Assembly: GCA_011050525.1 (NCBI GenBank)
Contig: DRFO01000030.1
Location: forward strand, 1-64,000
Source: Halopseudomonas xinjiangensis
GTDB lineage: Bacteria; Pseudomonadota; Gammaproteobacteria; Pseudomonadales; Pseudomonadaceae
DNA: 64,000 bases
Direction of reading: 5' to 3'
This document shows positions 7,160 to 15,780 of this stretch, in pieces. Positions within the stretch are counted from its first letter, which is position 1; every line of letters starts with the position of its first letter. Made by a program: the position numbers and the translations under genes. Under the pieces are notes generated by a model. It was not told the origin of the DNA, did no database searches, and was given only the letters and a program-made list of their open reading frames with translations.

Positions 7160-10039
7160 TTATTGGCACGCTTCGCAGTCTGGTTCGTCGATGGCGCAGG
7201 CCTTTGGTACGGGGGCTGGGCCGGCGGGGGTTGCGCTCAGGCTTGATCCGCCGGAGGAGACGGCGTTGAGCTTGCCAGTTTCGACGGTGGATTTTTCCGT
7301 GCTGGTGGCAGCCAGGGCGCGCAGGTAATAGGTGGTTTTAAGACCACGGAACCAGGCCATGCGGTAGGTCATGTCCAACGCTTTGCCGGAGGCGCCGGCG
7401 ATATACAGGTTCAGCGACTGCGCCTGATCGATCCACTTCTGGCGGCGGCTGCCGGCTTCAACTATCCATTTGGTTTCCACTTCGAACGCGGTGGCGTATA
7501 GCGCCTTGAGCTCGGCGGGTACGCGACTGATCTGTTGCAGCGAACCGTCGTAGAACTTGAGATCGTTGACCATCACCGGGTCCCACAGGTTGCGTGCTTT
7601 CAGGTCGCGTACCAGATAAGGGTTGATCACGGTGAATTCGCCGGATAGGTTCGATTTGACGTACAGGTTCTGGTAGGTCGGCTCGATGGACTGTGACACG
7701 CCGGTGATGTTGGCGATGGTCGCGGTGGGGGCGATGGCCATGATGTTTGAGTTGCGTATGCCTTTTCTGGCGCGCTCGCGCAGGGGCTCCCAGTCCAGTG
7801 TCTGGCTACGGTCGACTTCGATGTATTGCTCGCCACGCTGCTCGGCGAGGATATTCAGCGAATCCAGCGGCAGGATGCCCTGGTTCCAGAGCGAGCCTTC
7901 GAAGGTGGAATAGGCGCCGCGCTCTTCGGCCAGATCACAGGAAGCTTGGATGGCGTAGTAACTGACCGCTTCCATGGACTGATCGGCGAATTCGACGGCG
8001 GCATCGGACCCGTAGGGGATGTGCTGCAAGTAGAGCGCATCCTGAAAGCCCATGATGCCCAGTCCGACCGGGCGGTGCTTGAGGTTGGAGTTGCGCGCCT
8101 GGGGCACCGAGTAATAGTTGATGTCGATGACGTTATCGAGCATGCGCACGGCGGTCTTGATCGTGGCGGCGAGCTTGGCGGTATCCAGCTTGCCGTCGAT
8201 GATGTGGTTGGGCAGGTTGACCGAGCCCAGGTTACACACGGCGATCTCGTCGGCATTGGTGTTGAGCGTGATCTCGGTGCACAGGTTGGAGCTGTGGACC
8301 ACCCCGACGTGCTGCTGCGGGCTGCGCAGGTTGCAAGCGTCCTTGAAGGTCAGCCAGGGGTGACCAGTCTCGAACAGCATGCTGAGCATCTTGCGCCACA
8401 GGTCGCGGGCCTGAATGGTCTTGTGCAATTTGAGCTTGCCGTACTCGATGAGCGCTTCGTAATACTCATAGCGCTCTTCGAAGGCTTTGCCCGTCAGGTC
8501 GTGCAGATCCGGTGTGTCGGACGGGGAGAATAGCGTCCACTTACCATCCTCGAACACACGCTTCATGAACAGGTCAGGAATCCAGTTGGCGGTGTTCATG
8601 TCGTGGGTGCGGCGGCGGTCGTCACCGGTGTTCTTGCGTAGCTCGAGAAATTCTTCGATGTCCAGGTGCCAGGTTTCCAGATAGGCACATACGGCGCCCT
8701 TGCGCTTGCCGCCCTGATTCACGGCTACGGCAGTGTCGTTGACCACCTTCAGGAAGGGCACCACGCCCTGGCTCTTGCCGTTGGTGCCTTTGATGTAGGC
8801 GCCGAGGGCGCGCACATTAGTCCAGTCATTACCCAGGCCGCCGGCAAATTTGGACAGCATGGCGTTGTCATGGATGGCGTGGTAAATGCCGGACAGCTCA
8901 TCCGGCACGGTGGTCAGGTAGCAGCTGGAGAGTTGCGGGCGCAGCGTGCCGGCATTGAACAGGGTGGGTGTGGAGGCCATGTAGTCGAAGCTGGAGAGCA
9001 GCTTGTAGAACTCGATAGCGCGGGCGTTGCGGTCAGCTTCTTCAATGGCCAGGCCCATGGCGACGCGCATGAAAAACACCTGAGGCAGCTCGAAGCGCAC
9101 GCCATCCTTGTGGATGAAGTAGCGGTCATACAGCGTTTGCAGTCCGAGGTAGGTGAACTGCTGGTCGCGTTGGTGATCAATTGCCGCGCCCAGACGCTCC
9201 ACGTCGAAGTCTTTCAGACGCGGGTCGAGCAGCTCGAACTGCACGCCCTTTTCAATATAGGCGGGCAGGGCGCGGGCGTAGAGTTCGGCCATTTCGTGGT
9301 GGGTGGCACTGTCGGCGACGCCGAGAAAATCCAAGGCTTCGGCGCGCAGGGTGTCCATCAGCAGGCGCGCGGTGACGTGGCTATAGTTTGGCTCGCGTTC
9401 GACCAGCGTGCGTGCGGTCATTACCAGCGCGGTGTTTACGTCGCGCTGGGTCACGCCGTCGTACAGGTTCTTCAGGGTGTCGCGTTCGATCAGGGCGGCG
9501 TCGACCTCGGCCAGACCTTCACAGGCTTCGCTGATCAAAATGCGCAGGCGGCCAAGATCCAGCGGCTGCTTGCTGCCATCGGCCTGGGTGACGCGAATAC
9601 TTGGGTGTGCTTCGAGTGGCTGGCTGCCTTGGCGTGCCTGCCGTTGGCGAGCGTGCTCTTCGCGATAGAGCACATAGGCGCGGGCGACTTTTTGCTCACC
9701 GGAGCGCATCAGGGCGAGTTCGACCTGATCCTGTATGTCTTCGATATGCAGGGTGCCGCCGGAGGGCATACGGCGCCAGAAAATGGCGCTAATGGTCTCG
9801 GCCAGTTGGTTCACGGTGTTGTGGATGCGGTTGGACGCAGCAGCCTGGCCACCCTCAACTGCCAGAAACGCCTTGGTAATGGCGACGCGGATCTTGTCGT
9901 CGGTATAGGTAACCAGAGCGCCGTTGCGCTTGATGACGCGTAGTTGGCCGGGCGCAGTGTTATCCGGATTGTGCTCGGAAAAATCGTCTGTTCGAACAGT
10001 CCTGGTCGAATCCAGAGCGGGTTGGTGGGTTGCATCCAT
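7160..10039 (-). CDS. nrdA: ribonucleoside-diphosphate reductase, class Ia alpha subunit
   Basis: A 959-residue R1 subunit that converts ribonucleoside diphosphates to deoxy forms. The N-terminus holds two ATP-cone domains (about residues 40-130 and 145-235, beginning LRVIKRNG and IRVTQADG), as known for the Pseudomonas enzyme. The catalytic barrel has the active-site cysteines in QLSSCYL, NLCTEI and AVCNLGSVNL. The C-terminus ends in DCEACQ, the mobile dithiol that re-reduces the active site. The start at 10039 has AGGAG seven bases upstream; the open frame runs to 10561 but that part is the control region. Two NrdR boxes upstream imply repression when dATP is plentiful. Confidence 0.95.
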   Translation of the reverse strand: MDATHQPALDSTRTVRTDDFSEHNPDNTAPGQLRVIKRNGALVTYTDDKIRVAITKAFLAVEGGQAAASNRIHNTVNQLAETISAIFWRRMPSGGTLHIEDIQDQVELALMRSGEQKVARAYVLYREEHARQRQARQGSQPLEAHPSIRVTQADGSKQPLDLGRLRILISEACEGLAEVDAALIERDTLKNLYDGVTQRDVNTALVMTARTLVEREPNYSHVTARLLMDTLRAEALDFLGVADSATHHEMAELYARALPAYIEKGVQFELLDPRLKDFDVERLGAAIDHQRDQQFTYLGLQTLYDRYFIHKDGVRFELPQVFFMRVAMGLAIEEADRNARAIEFYKLLSSFDYMASTPTLFNAGTLRPQLSSCYLTTVPDELSGIYHAIHDNAMLSKFAGGLGNDWTNVRALGAYIKGTNGKSQGVVPFLKVVNDTAVAVNQGGKRKGAVCAYLETWHLDIEEFLELRKNTGDDRRRTHDMNTANWIPDLFMKRVFEDGKWTLFSPSDTPDLHDLTGKAFEERYEYYEALIEYGKLKLHKTIQARDLWRKMLSMLFETGHPWLTFKDACNLRSPQQHVGVVHSSNLCTEITLNTNADEIAVCNLGSVNLPNHIIDGKLDTAKLAATIKTAVRMLDNVIDINYYSVPQARNSNLKHRPVGLGIMGFQDALYLQHIPYGSDAAVEFADQSMEAVSYYAIQASCDLAEERGAYSTFEGSLWNQGILPLDSLNILAEQRGEQYIEVDRSQTLDWEPLRERARKGIRNSNIMAIAPTATIANITGVSQSIEPTYQNLYVKSNLSGEFTVINPYLVRDLKARNLWDPVMVNDLKFYDGSLQQISRVPAELKALYATAFEVETKWIVEAGSRRQKWIDQAQSLNLYIAGASGKALDMTYRMAWFRGLKTTYYLRALAATSTEKSTVETGKLNAVSSGGSSLSATPAGPAPVPKACAIDEPDCEACQ

Positions 10040-10061
10040 GGCGATCTCCTGCGCTAAAGAG

Positions 10062-10081
10062 AAACACCATATACGGTGTTT
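10062..10081. promoter_or_regulatory. inverted repeat AAACACC-N6-GGTGTTT in the nrdA leader
   Basis: A perfect 7-bp inverted repeat 23 bases ahead of the nrdA start codon. Its inner 16 bases also match the NrdR box consensus at most positions, so it may be a third, weaker NrdR site or a leader hairpin. Confidence 0.45.
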
Positions 10082-10196
10082 CGGTATTTTTAACTGATCA
10101 GCCGTGATGGTGCTTGCGGCCCGATCAGGCTGATATGTGTTTGCGGGGACGTTCACCGGACCAGTGTCAACGGTCGCATGAAGCGCCCAGCTATTT

Positions 10197-10243
10197 AATC
10201 TATATGTAGTGTTAATGTGTTCGCGATACACAAGATAGTGTGC
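10197..10243. promoter_or_regulatory. pair of NrdR boxes upstream of nrdA
   Basis: The two 16-bp sites are 10197-10212 (core CTATATGTAGTGT) and 10228-10243 (ACACAAGATAGTGTGC). Both fit the NrdR consensus acaCwAtATaTwGtgt with C and G at the fixed positions. Their starts are 31 bp apart, three helical turns, the spacing known for NrdR. They lie about 160-205 bp upstream of nrdA. The 464-bp gap 10040-10503 is otherwise without genes and must also hold the promoter of the divergent response regulator. Confidence 0.8.
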
Positions 10244-10503
10244 ATGTTTAGCTTGTGCAAGCAGCGCGAGCAAATAATTTCTGGTGTGATGTTCGGGTAA
10301 TTTTGACGAACGCCAGGCGTGACAGGCGCAGTGCGTGGTTATCCACAGCCGTTTCGTGCATGCCTTGCCAGTCAGGTGATGCACTAGATATTGTGTTTTC
10401 GACGGCGAGGGGGAGACTGTGTTTGCTCGTAGGTGTTTCGCCGGGCGATTGTTACAATCACCAGCTAAACCGCGTAACTCAGCTAACCCGCTATTGGTGA
10501 GAG

Positions 10504-11220
10504 ATGGACGTAGAGAACGAACGCATCCTGCTGGTTGAGGACGATGCGAAGCTTGCCGCATTGATAGCCGATTTCCTGCGGGTCCAGGGACTTGATGTGG
10601 AAATCGAGGCTAATGGCAGCGAGGCGGTCGATCGCATTCTGCAAAACCCGCCCTCGCTGGTTGTGCTGGATATCATGCTGCCCGGCGAAGATGGTCTGTC
10701 CATCTGCAAGCGTCTGCGCGCCGCCGGGTTTTCGCGTCCCATACTGATGCTCACCGCCCGTAGCGAAGATGATGACCATATTTTGGGCCTGGAGCTGGGC
10801 GCCGACGACTACGTCAACAAGCCGGTGCGTCCGCAGGTGCTACTGGCTCGCATCCGGGCGTTGTTGCGCCGCCGTGGCGAGGCGGATCTGCCGACAACGC
10901 CTCCCAAGCGCCTCGAGTTCGACAATCTGGTCGTCGACAGTGCCCGGCGAGAGGCCTGGCTGGAAGGTAGTTTGATCGACCTCACCGGCGCGGAATTCGA
11001 TCTGTTGTGGTTACTGGCCAGTAATGCCGGGCGCGTCCTCAGCCGTGAAGAAACCTTTGTCGCGCTGCGCGGCATCGAGTATGACGGGCAAGACAGATCC
11101 ATCGACGTGCGCATTTCTCGTATCCGTCCGAAAATAGGCGACGATCCCGAGCTTCCGCGGATTATCAAGACGGTACGCAGCAAGGGCTATCTCTTCGTAG
11201 CGCCCGAGAAAGGCAAATAG
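10504..11220 (+). CDS. rstA: OmpR-family response regulator, RstA-like
   Basis: A 238-residue response regulator. Residues 6-120 form a receiver domain with D56 as the phosphorylation site (VVLDIMLPGEDG) and K107 in VNKPV. Residues 140-232 form a winged-helix DNA-binding domain ending RTIKTVRSKGYLF-like. The segment LRGIEYDGQDRSIDVRISR is characteristic of RstA. Its stop overlaps the GTG start of the sensor gene by one base (TAGTG), so the two are coupled. The regulon is not evident from this window. The name follows resemblance to E. coli RstA, which is acid and Mg/PhoP-linked; that role may not carry over. Confidence 0.8.
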   Translation: MDVENERILLVEDDAKLAALIADFLRVQGLDVEIEANGSEAVDRILQNPPSLVVLDIMLPGEDGLSICKRLRAAGFSRPILMLTARSEDDDHILGLELGADDYVNKPVRPQVLLARIRALLRRRGEADLPTTPPKRLEFDNLVVDSARREAWLEGSLIDLTGAEFDLLWLLASNAGRVLSREETFVALRGIEYDGQDRSIDVRISRIRPKIGDDPELPRIIKTVRSKGYLFVAPEKGK

Positions 11221-12815
11221 TGAACTCGATCTTCTTTCGAATTTACGGCGGCATGCTGCTGGTCCTGATTACCGTCTCGTTGCTGGCCCTGGTGGGTATT
11301 CGGCTACTGAACGACGTGCGGGCGGAGGATTATCGCGAGCGTATTGCCAGCGGCACCTTCCGTTTGATGGCCGATAATCTGGCGCCGATGGATGACGCCG
11401 AGCGGTTACGTGCCCTGGCGGCCTGGACCCGATTGATCGGGGTTCCGCTGGAACTTCGAAAACTTGATGAGCTAGGGCTGGAGTCCGCTTACTGGGCCCG
11501 GTTGATCCGCGGACAGGTGCTGGTCAGGCCGGAGCAAATGCCCGAACTACGCATCTATGCATTGGTGGATTTGCCGGAAGGGGTAGTGCTGACCACCTCT
11601 ATTCAGCGGATTTCGGAGCAGTTGGGCCGCGCCACGTTGTATCTGATCGCTGACGAACTGGTGCGTCATCCCGAAACCGATATGCCCAAGCGCTTGCAAC
11701 GATTACGCGGCCAGAAGGGCTTCGGCTATCCATTGCAGCTCACGCAGATCCGCGAGGCCGATCTGGACGCCGATCAGCGTCGCCGGCTCGAAGAAAGCGA
11801 TACGGTGATGACGCTCGGCCCGGATGGGGATTCCGTGGTGCTGTACATGAAAATTCCCGACAGCAACTGGGTGCTCAGCCTTGGTCCGCTCTATCAGATG
11901 AATGACTATCCGCCTGAAATGCTGCTGATTACCGGCGTATTGGTGCTGACCTTGACCGGACTCTTGATCTACCTGCTGGTGCGTCAGTTGGAGCAGCGGC
12001 TGTTGACGCTTGAAGCCGCCGCCAGCCATATCACCCGCGGTAATCTGGATGCCCGGGTCGAATCCATCACCAATGACTCGGTAGGGCGGTTAGCCAGAAC
12101 CTTCAACGAGATGGCCAGCCATCTGCAACGCCTGATGCGTATTCAGCAAGAAATGATTGGCGCGGTTTCACACGAACTGCGCACCCCCGTGGCACGCCTG
12201 CGTTTCGGGCTGGAAATGGTCGAAACCACGACCAATGAGGCGGACCGTCGCCGTTATATGGACGGCATGGACGGCGATTTGAGCGAGCTGGACAAGCTGG
12301 TCGATGAGATTCTGACCTACGCCAGGCTGGAGCAGGGCGCGCCAGCCCTGACCCTGATACCCACCAATATTCCCGAGCTGGTCGACCACGTAGTGGCGGA
12401 ACTGACTCCGCTTGGTCCCGCATTGCAGGTCCAGCACCATGATCGCTCGCTAGGCCAGGCCCGGGAGATAGACGCTGAAGCGCGCTACCTGCAACGCGCG
12501 CTGACCAATCTGGTCACCAACGCCATGCGCCATGCGGTCAGCCGAGTGGTGGTCACTACCTGGGTCGAGAAGGGCCGCTGCATGGTGGTGGTGGAGGACG
12601 ACGGCCCCGGCATTCCGCCAGCCTACCGAGAACGAATTTTCACGCCCTTTCTGCGTCTCGACGATAGCCGTACCCGTTCATCAGGCGGATATGGACTGGG
12701 ATTGTCGATCGTGCGACGGATTATCTACTGGCACCAGGGCCGTGCTCGCGTGGAGCAGTCGCAGACCCTGGGCGGTGCCGCATTCGTGCTGGACTGGCCG
12801 GTGCGCCGCGTCTAG
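11220..12815 (+). CDS. rstB: sensor histidine kinase, RstB-like
   Basis: A 531-residue inner-membrane histidine kinase with a GTG start. It has a transmembrane segment at about residues 8-28, a periplasmic sensor region to about 235, a second membrane segment at about 238-260 and a HAMP domain. H318 lies in AVSHELRTPVARLRFGLEM, the phospho-accepting HisKA motif. The HATPase domain shows N (NLVTNAMRHA), DDGPGIP and GGYGLGLSIV. The periplasmic part is about 100 residues longer than that of E. coli RstB. Its end overlaps the convergent TetR gene by four bases. Confidence 0.85.
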   Translation: MNSIFFRIYGGMLLVLITVSLLALVGIRLLNDVRAEDYRERIASGTFRLMADNLAPMDDAERLRALAAWTRLIGVPLELRKLDELGLESAYWARLIRGQVLVRPEQMPELRIYALVDLPEGVVLTTSIQRISEQLGRATLYLIADELVRHPETDMPKRLQRLRGQKGFGYPLQLTQIREADLDADQRRRLEESDTVMTLGPDGDSVVLYMKIPDSNWVLSLGPLYQMNDYPPEMLLITGVLVLTLTGLLIYLLVRQLEQRLLTLEAAASHITRGNLDARVESITNDSVGRLARTFNEMASHLQRLMRIQQEMIGAVSHELRTPVARLRFGLEMVETTTNEADRRRYMDGMDGDLSELDKLVDEILTYARLEQGAPALTLIPTNIPELVDHVVAELTPLGPALQVQHHDRSLGQAREIDAEARYLQRALTNLVTNAMRHAVSRVVVTTWVEKGRCMVVVEDDGPGIPPAYRERIFTPFLRLDDSRTRSSGGYGLGLSIVRRIIYWHQGRARVEQSQTLGGAAFVLDWPVRRV

Positions 12816-13435
12816 CGGCTATGGCCATTGACCAGCAGGCGGAAGGCCTGGCGGGCTGGTTCGGTATTCGGCGTGCGGCCGCAGATAAGATCGCAATACA
12901 CCGCGCCCTCACCAATACGGATTATGAAATAGGCCAGGCTCTCCGCGTCCATTTCCGGATTGATCCGGCCCGCCTGAATTTCCTCATTGAACAGACTGGT
13001 CCAGGTATCCACTAACCGGCGCTGCAGTCCCGAGATATTCGAAGTCAATAATTGCAGGCCCCACTGCGGCTCGGAATGCAAAAAGTCGTGCATTGGCTTT
13101 GCCTTGATCAGCGCAATATTGATGTCGTCATAAATCTGCTCCAGAAAGTCGATCCCTTTAAGCTTCGGGTCGGCCTGCGCCCTTTCTATCGCCTCGTCAT
13201 ACACCGCTTTGTAGAGCGACCAGAGAATCTCGCCCATTAACAGGTCCTTGTTGCCAACCCAGCGCATCAGGGTCGCGCGGCCTATTTCCAGTTCTTCCGC
13301 CAGTAGCGACAGATTCAGACGACGACCCTCAAGCCACCAGCGTCGGGCCATGCGGAAAGCGCTCAGAGGTGTCGCGCGCTCATCTGATTTGCGCTGCGAA
13401 AGGGCCATGGCTAGAGGAGTGGGGGCGTTGCTCAT
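12812..13435 (-). CDS. TetR-family regulator, QsdR type
   Basis: A 207-residue transcription factor. The N-terminal helix-turn-helix (LSLLAEELEIGRATLMRWVG, about residues 42-61) and the preceding ARRWWLEGRRL match the QsdR group of TetR-like regulators. The ligand-binding domain follows. It is convergent with the sensor kinase gene, overlapping by four bases. Upstream is a 268-bp gap with a strong palindrome at 13542-13566 that could be its operator, and the divergent side faces the end of the dehydrogenase gene. Confidence 0.75.
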   Translation of the reverse strand: MSNAPTPLAMALSQRKSDERATPLSAFRMARRWWLEGRRLNLSLLAEELEIGRATLMRWVGNKDLLMGEILWSLYKAVYDEAIERAQADPKLKGIDFLEQIYDDINIALIKAKPMHDFLHSEPQWGLQLLTSNISGLQRRLVDTWTSLFNEEIQAGRINPEMDAESLAYFIIRIGEGAVYCDLICGRTPNTEPARQAFRLLVNGHSR

Positions 13436-13541
13436 TGTGAAATGCCTATATAGAAGCTGATGTGTATTGTCGGCACCTATAGTAGCAAGAGTGATACCAA
13501 GAATAGAAGTGTCCCGTTATTGAAGCATGAATCATGGGATG

Positions 13542-13566
13542 ACCATCCATTTAAAGTATGGATGGT
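13542..13566. promoter_or_regulatory. 9-bp perfect inverted repeat (possible operator)
   Basis: ACCATCCAT (13542-13550) and ATGGATGGT (13558-13566) flank a 7-bp AT-rich spacer. It sits 107 bp upstream of the TetR-family gene in a gap (13436-13703) where I see no convincing gene. It could be the operator of that repressor; it lacks the T-run expected of a terminator. Confidence 0.45.
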
Positions 13567-13703
13567 GGGTCAGTCTGTGGTTGTCAAGGCACGTACTGCA
13601 ACCGACATCGCTGCGGTGTTGCCAGTCTTTCGACGCGATACCCACCACAGCCGACACCGGCGCCGGCACATCGACTTTTCTGTGCCCGAGCTGGTTCAGT
13701 TGA

Positions 13704-14456
13704 TCAGCCTCGGCCTATAAAAGGCATCCTGGTCGCCATGATCGTCATGAACTGAATATTGGTTTCCAGCGGCAGATTGGCCATTTGCACCACCGCCTGG
13801 GCTACATGATCGACATCCATCACCGCTTCAATCGCGATCTGGCCGTGTGCCTGGGGTACTCCGCGCTGCATTGGTGCGGCCATGTCGGTCGCGGCATTGC
13901 CGATATCGATCTGCCCGCAGGCAATGTTGTATTTGCGGCCATCAAGGGACGTCGATTTGGTCAGCCCGGTCATGGCGTGCTTGGTTGCAGTATAGGGCGC
14001 GGAATTGGGGCGCGGTGAATGGGCTGAGATCGAGCCATTGTTGATAATGCGTCCACCCATCGGCGACTGGCTTTTCATGATTCTGAAGGCCTGCTGGGTA
14101 CACAGAAACGCGCCGGTCAGGTTGGTATCCACCACCATCTTCCACTGCTCGAAGCTCAGATCTTCCAGCGGCAACGGCGGTGCGCCAGTGCCCGCATTGT
14201 TGAACAGCACATCCAGGCGACCATAGGTTTCGGTGATGCGGGCAAACAGAGCCTGAACCGAGTCGGGGTCGCCCACATTGGTGACCATCGTCAGGGTATC
14301 GCCGCCAGCAGCGGCTGCGGTTTCTTCCAGCAGTGCAACCCGTCTGCCCGCCAGAACAACCTTGTAGCCGGCCTTGACCAATGCCACCGCGCTGGCACGG
14401 CCGATCCCTGTTCCAGCCCCCGTCACCAGGGCGACTTTCATAGTTTCTGCGGACAT
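13704..14456 (-). CDS. short-chain dehydrogenase/reductase
   Basis: A 250-residue NAD(P)-dependent oxidoreductase of the SDR family. The cofactor motif TGAGTGIG is at residues 12-19, NNAG at 86-89, and the catalytic residues are Ser142/144, Tyr155 and Lys159 in [10 protein letters not shown]...YTATK. The arginines in AGRR after strand 2 suggest NADP(H). The substrate is unknown. The start has AAGGAG upstream. It lies just downstream of the cutinase genes in the same direction but is separated from them by a terminator. Confidence 0.85.
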   Translation of the reverse strand: MSAETMKVALVTGAGTGIGRASAVALVKAGYKVVLAGRRVALLEETAAAAGGDTLTMVTNVGDPDSVQALFARITETYGRLDVLFNNAGTGAPPLPLEDLSFEQWKMVVDTNLTGAFLCTQQAFRIMKSQSPMGGRIINNGSISAHSPRPNSAPYTATKHAMTGLTKSTSLDGRKYNIACGQIDIGNAATDMAAPMQRGVPQAHGQIAIEAVMDVDHVAQAVVQMANLPLETNIQFMTIMATRMPFIGRG

Positions 14457-14584
14457 AACGGCTCCTTGTAAAATAGCGGTGTCTGTTTATCACCGTTTTG
14501 TAAGTGCACAAGTATGGATGACCGGCTGCCTATCACAACCCGCAACTGTGCCAATGGGGCAGCTGAATGGGAGCAAATAAAAAA

Positions 14585-14608
14585 GCCGGCTATTCGAAAA
14601 TAGCCGGC
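14585..14608 (-). terminator. rho-independent terminator of the first cutinase gene
   Basis: GCCGGCTATT pairs with AATAGCCGGC across a CGAA loop. On the minus strand the hairpin is followed by a run of T (A-rich 14576-14584 on the plus strand). It lies 33 bases past the stop of the gene at 14642. Confidence 0.9.
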
Positions 14609-14641
14609 CACAAGAGGAAAAGCGGTTGCTTTGCCCGCGCC

Positions 14642-15502
14642 TTAGTTGATCCCCTTGGTTTGTACTTCCCAGTCACGCGAGGTACATAGCTCGCAGTTGC
14701 TGCCTACGAACACACTTACCGCGTTCTGGTCACCCATCAGGTGATAGCGATACCAGGCAGTGGATGGGCCGCGGAAATCACCCGCATCGCCTACTGGCTC
14801 AAAGTGCCCAGCACCTTGCAGTTCACCCCAGAACACCGGCACGTTGGCACGGCGGAAGGTGGGCGCACCGTTCAGGGCTGAGCCCGCGAGGGTATCGCTG
14901 CTGCCGGTCATCAGGAACATGGGACCATTCTGGTTATCCTGGGAATCGGTGTCGTGGCCCAGGCCGAGGATGTATGGCTGGAAGGGTGCGGTAGCTGTGA
15001 TGCGGCTATCCTGGCCGGCCATGATCGAACCGCCGCCACCCTGGGAGTGACCCGACGAGCCGACACGGTTTACGTTCAGATTGCCGGCATAGGTTCCGCT
15101 GCTGCGGCCGTTCTGTTCAACCAGATAATCCAGGCAGTCGATCATCTCTTCGCCGCTGCCTGCATTGGAGGTTCTGGCCGCTGCTACCACGAAACCGTGG
15201 CTGGCCCAGTGCTCGAGCAGGCCGCTATAGGTGGTTGGCGTGCCACCGGTGCCGTTGCCCCAGATGATGATGGGATGCTGCAGTCCATCTTCGCCAAGTG
15301 TACGTGGACGATAAACGCGGCAGTCCGGACCCTCATTGCCTGCGGTGGTGGCAAAGGGGCCGTCTGCGCTGAAGTCGGCGACCGCGGGAAAGCCTGACTC
15401 GACAGGTTCTTCACCGGGTGTGGGGTTGGTGGCAAACGCGGCCGCTGACAACATCAGACCGAGGGTCAAGGTGCTAAATTTCAAAACAGGGGAGTTCATC
15501 AT
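14642..15502 (-). CDS. secreted cutinase / polyester hydrolase, copy 1
   Basis: A 286-residue alpha/beta hydrolase closely resembling Pseudomonas mendocina cutinase, a lipase-like enzyme that cleaves cutin and, in known members, PET. A signal peptide ends at about AFA (residue 24), followed by a Pro/Glu-rich linker and the catalytic domain from FPAV. The triad is Ser153 (GHSQGGGG), Asp203 (SSDT) and His233 (GHFEP). Four cysteines fit two disulfides, C61-C123 and C270-C273. Compared with copies 2 and 3 it is more acidic (EDG, DTDSQD, GDAGDF), so surface charge or salt tolerance may differ. Two ATGs are adjacent (15502 and 15499). It has its own terminator. Confidence 0.92.
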   Translation of the reverse strand: MMNSPVLKFSTLTLGLMLSAAAFATNPTPGEEPVESGFPAVADFSADGPFATTAGNEGPDCRVYRPRTLGEDGLQHPIIIWGNGTGGTPTTYSGLLEHWASHGFVVAAARTSNAGSGEEMIDCLDYLVEQNGRSSGTYAGNLNVNRVGSSGHSQGGGGSIMAGQDSRITATAPFQPYILGLGHDTDSQDNQNGPMFLMTGSSDTLAGSALNGAPTFRRANVPVFWGELQGAGHFEPVGDAGDFRGPSTAWYRYHLMGDQNAVSVFVGSNCELCTSRDWEVQTKGIN

Positions 15503-15592
15503 TATTGTCTCTCTTTACCTTGGTGTTGTTTTCGGATAGATCACTGAGCTCAATGGTTATTCCGGCCAGGCTAAGCTGGGCAGGGCCAACAG

Positions 15593-15664
15593 CAGCGCTC
15601 GTAGCAAAACCAAGGTAACGTTTGACACAAATGGATACACTCGCACATACAGGTTAAAGGCGAG
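15593..15664 (-). promoter_or_regulatory. conserved upstream block of cutinase copy 1
   Basis: CAGCGCTCG at 15593-15601 and CTCGC at 15640-15644 (pairing with GCGAG at 15660-15664) are 47 bp apart, start to start, the same spacing as in the other two cutinase copies. Here the block lies 24 bp farther from the start codon. Confidence 0.55.
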
Positions 15665-15731
15665 TCAATATCAATAAATGTAGCAAAATGATACTTTTTC
15701 GATATCGCAACGTTTCTAAAGAGACAAAAAA

Positions 15732-15755
15732 GCCGGTCACTATACAGTGACCGGC
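15732..15755 (-). terminator. rho-independent terminator of cutinase copy 2
   Basis: GCCGGTCACT pairs with AGTGACCGGC around an ATAC loop, followed on the minus strand by TTTTTTGTC (15724-15731). It lies 25 bases past the stop codon of copy 2. Confidence 0.9.
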
Positions 15756-15780
15756 CTTAGGTACTTATCTTGCAGCAGTA

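Noticed and set aside
8666..9943. 425-codon plus-strand frame opposite nrdA
   Set aside because: Antisense shadow of nrdA; no known family or start signal.
13460..13720. An 86-codon open frame in the gap between the TetR and dehydrogenase genes
   Set aside because: No ribosome-binding site, odd composition and an overlap with the dehydrogenase 3' end. It includes the palindrome at 13542-13566, so I read it as non-coding.
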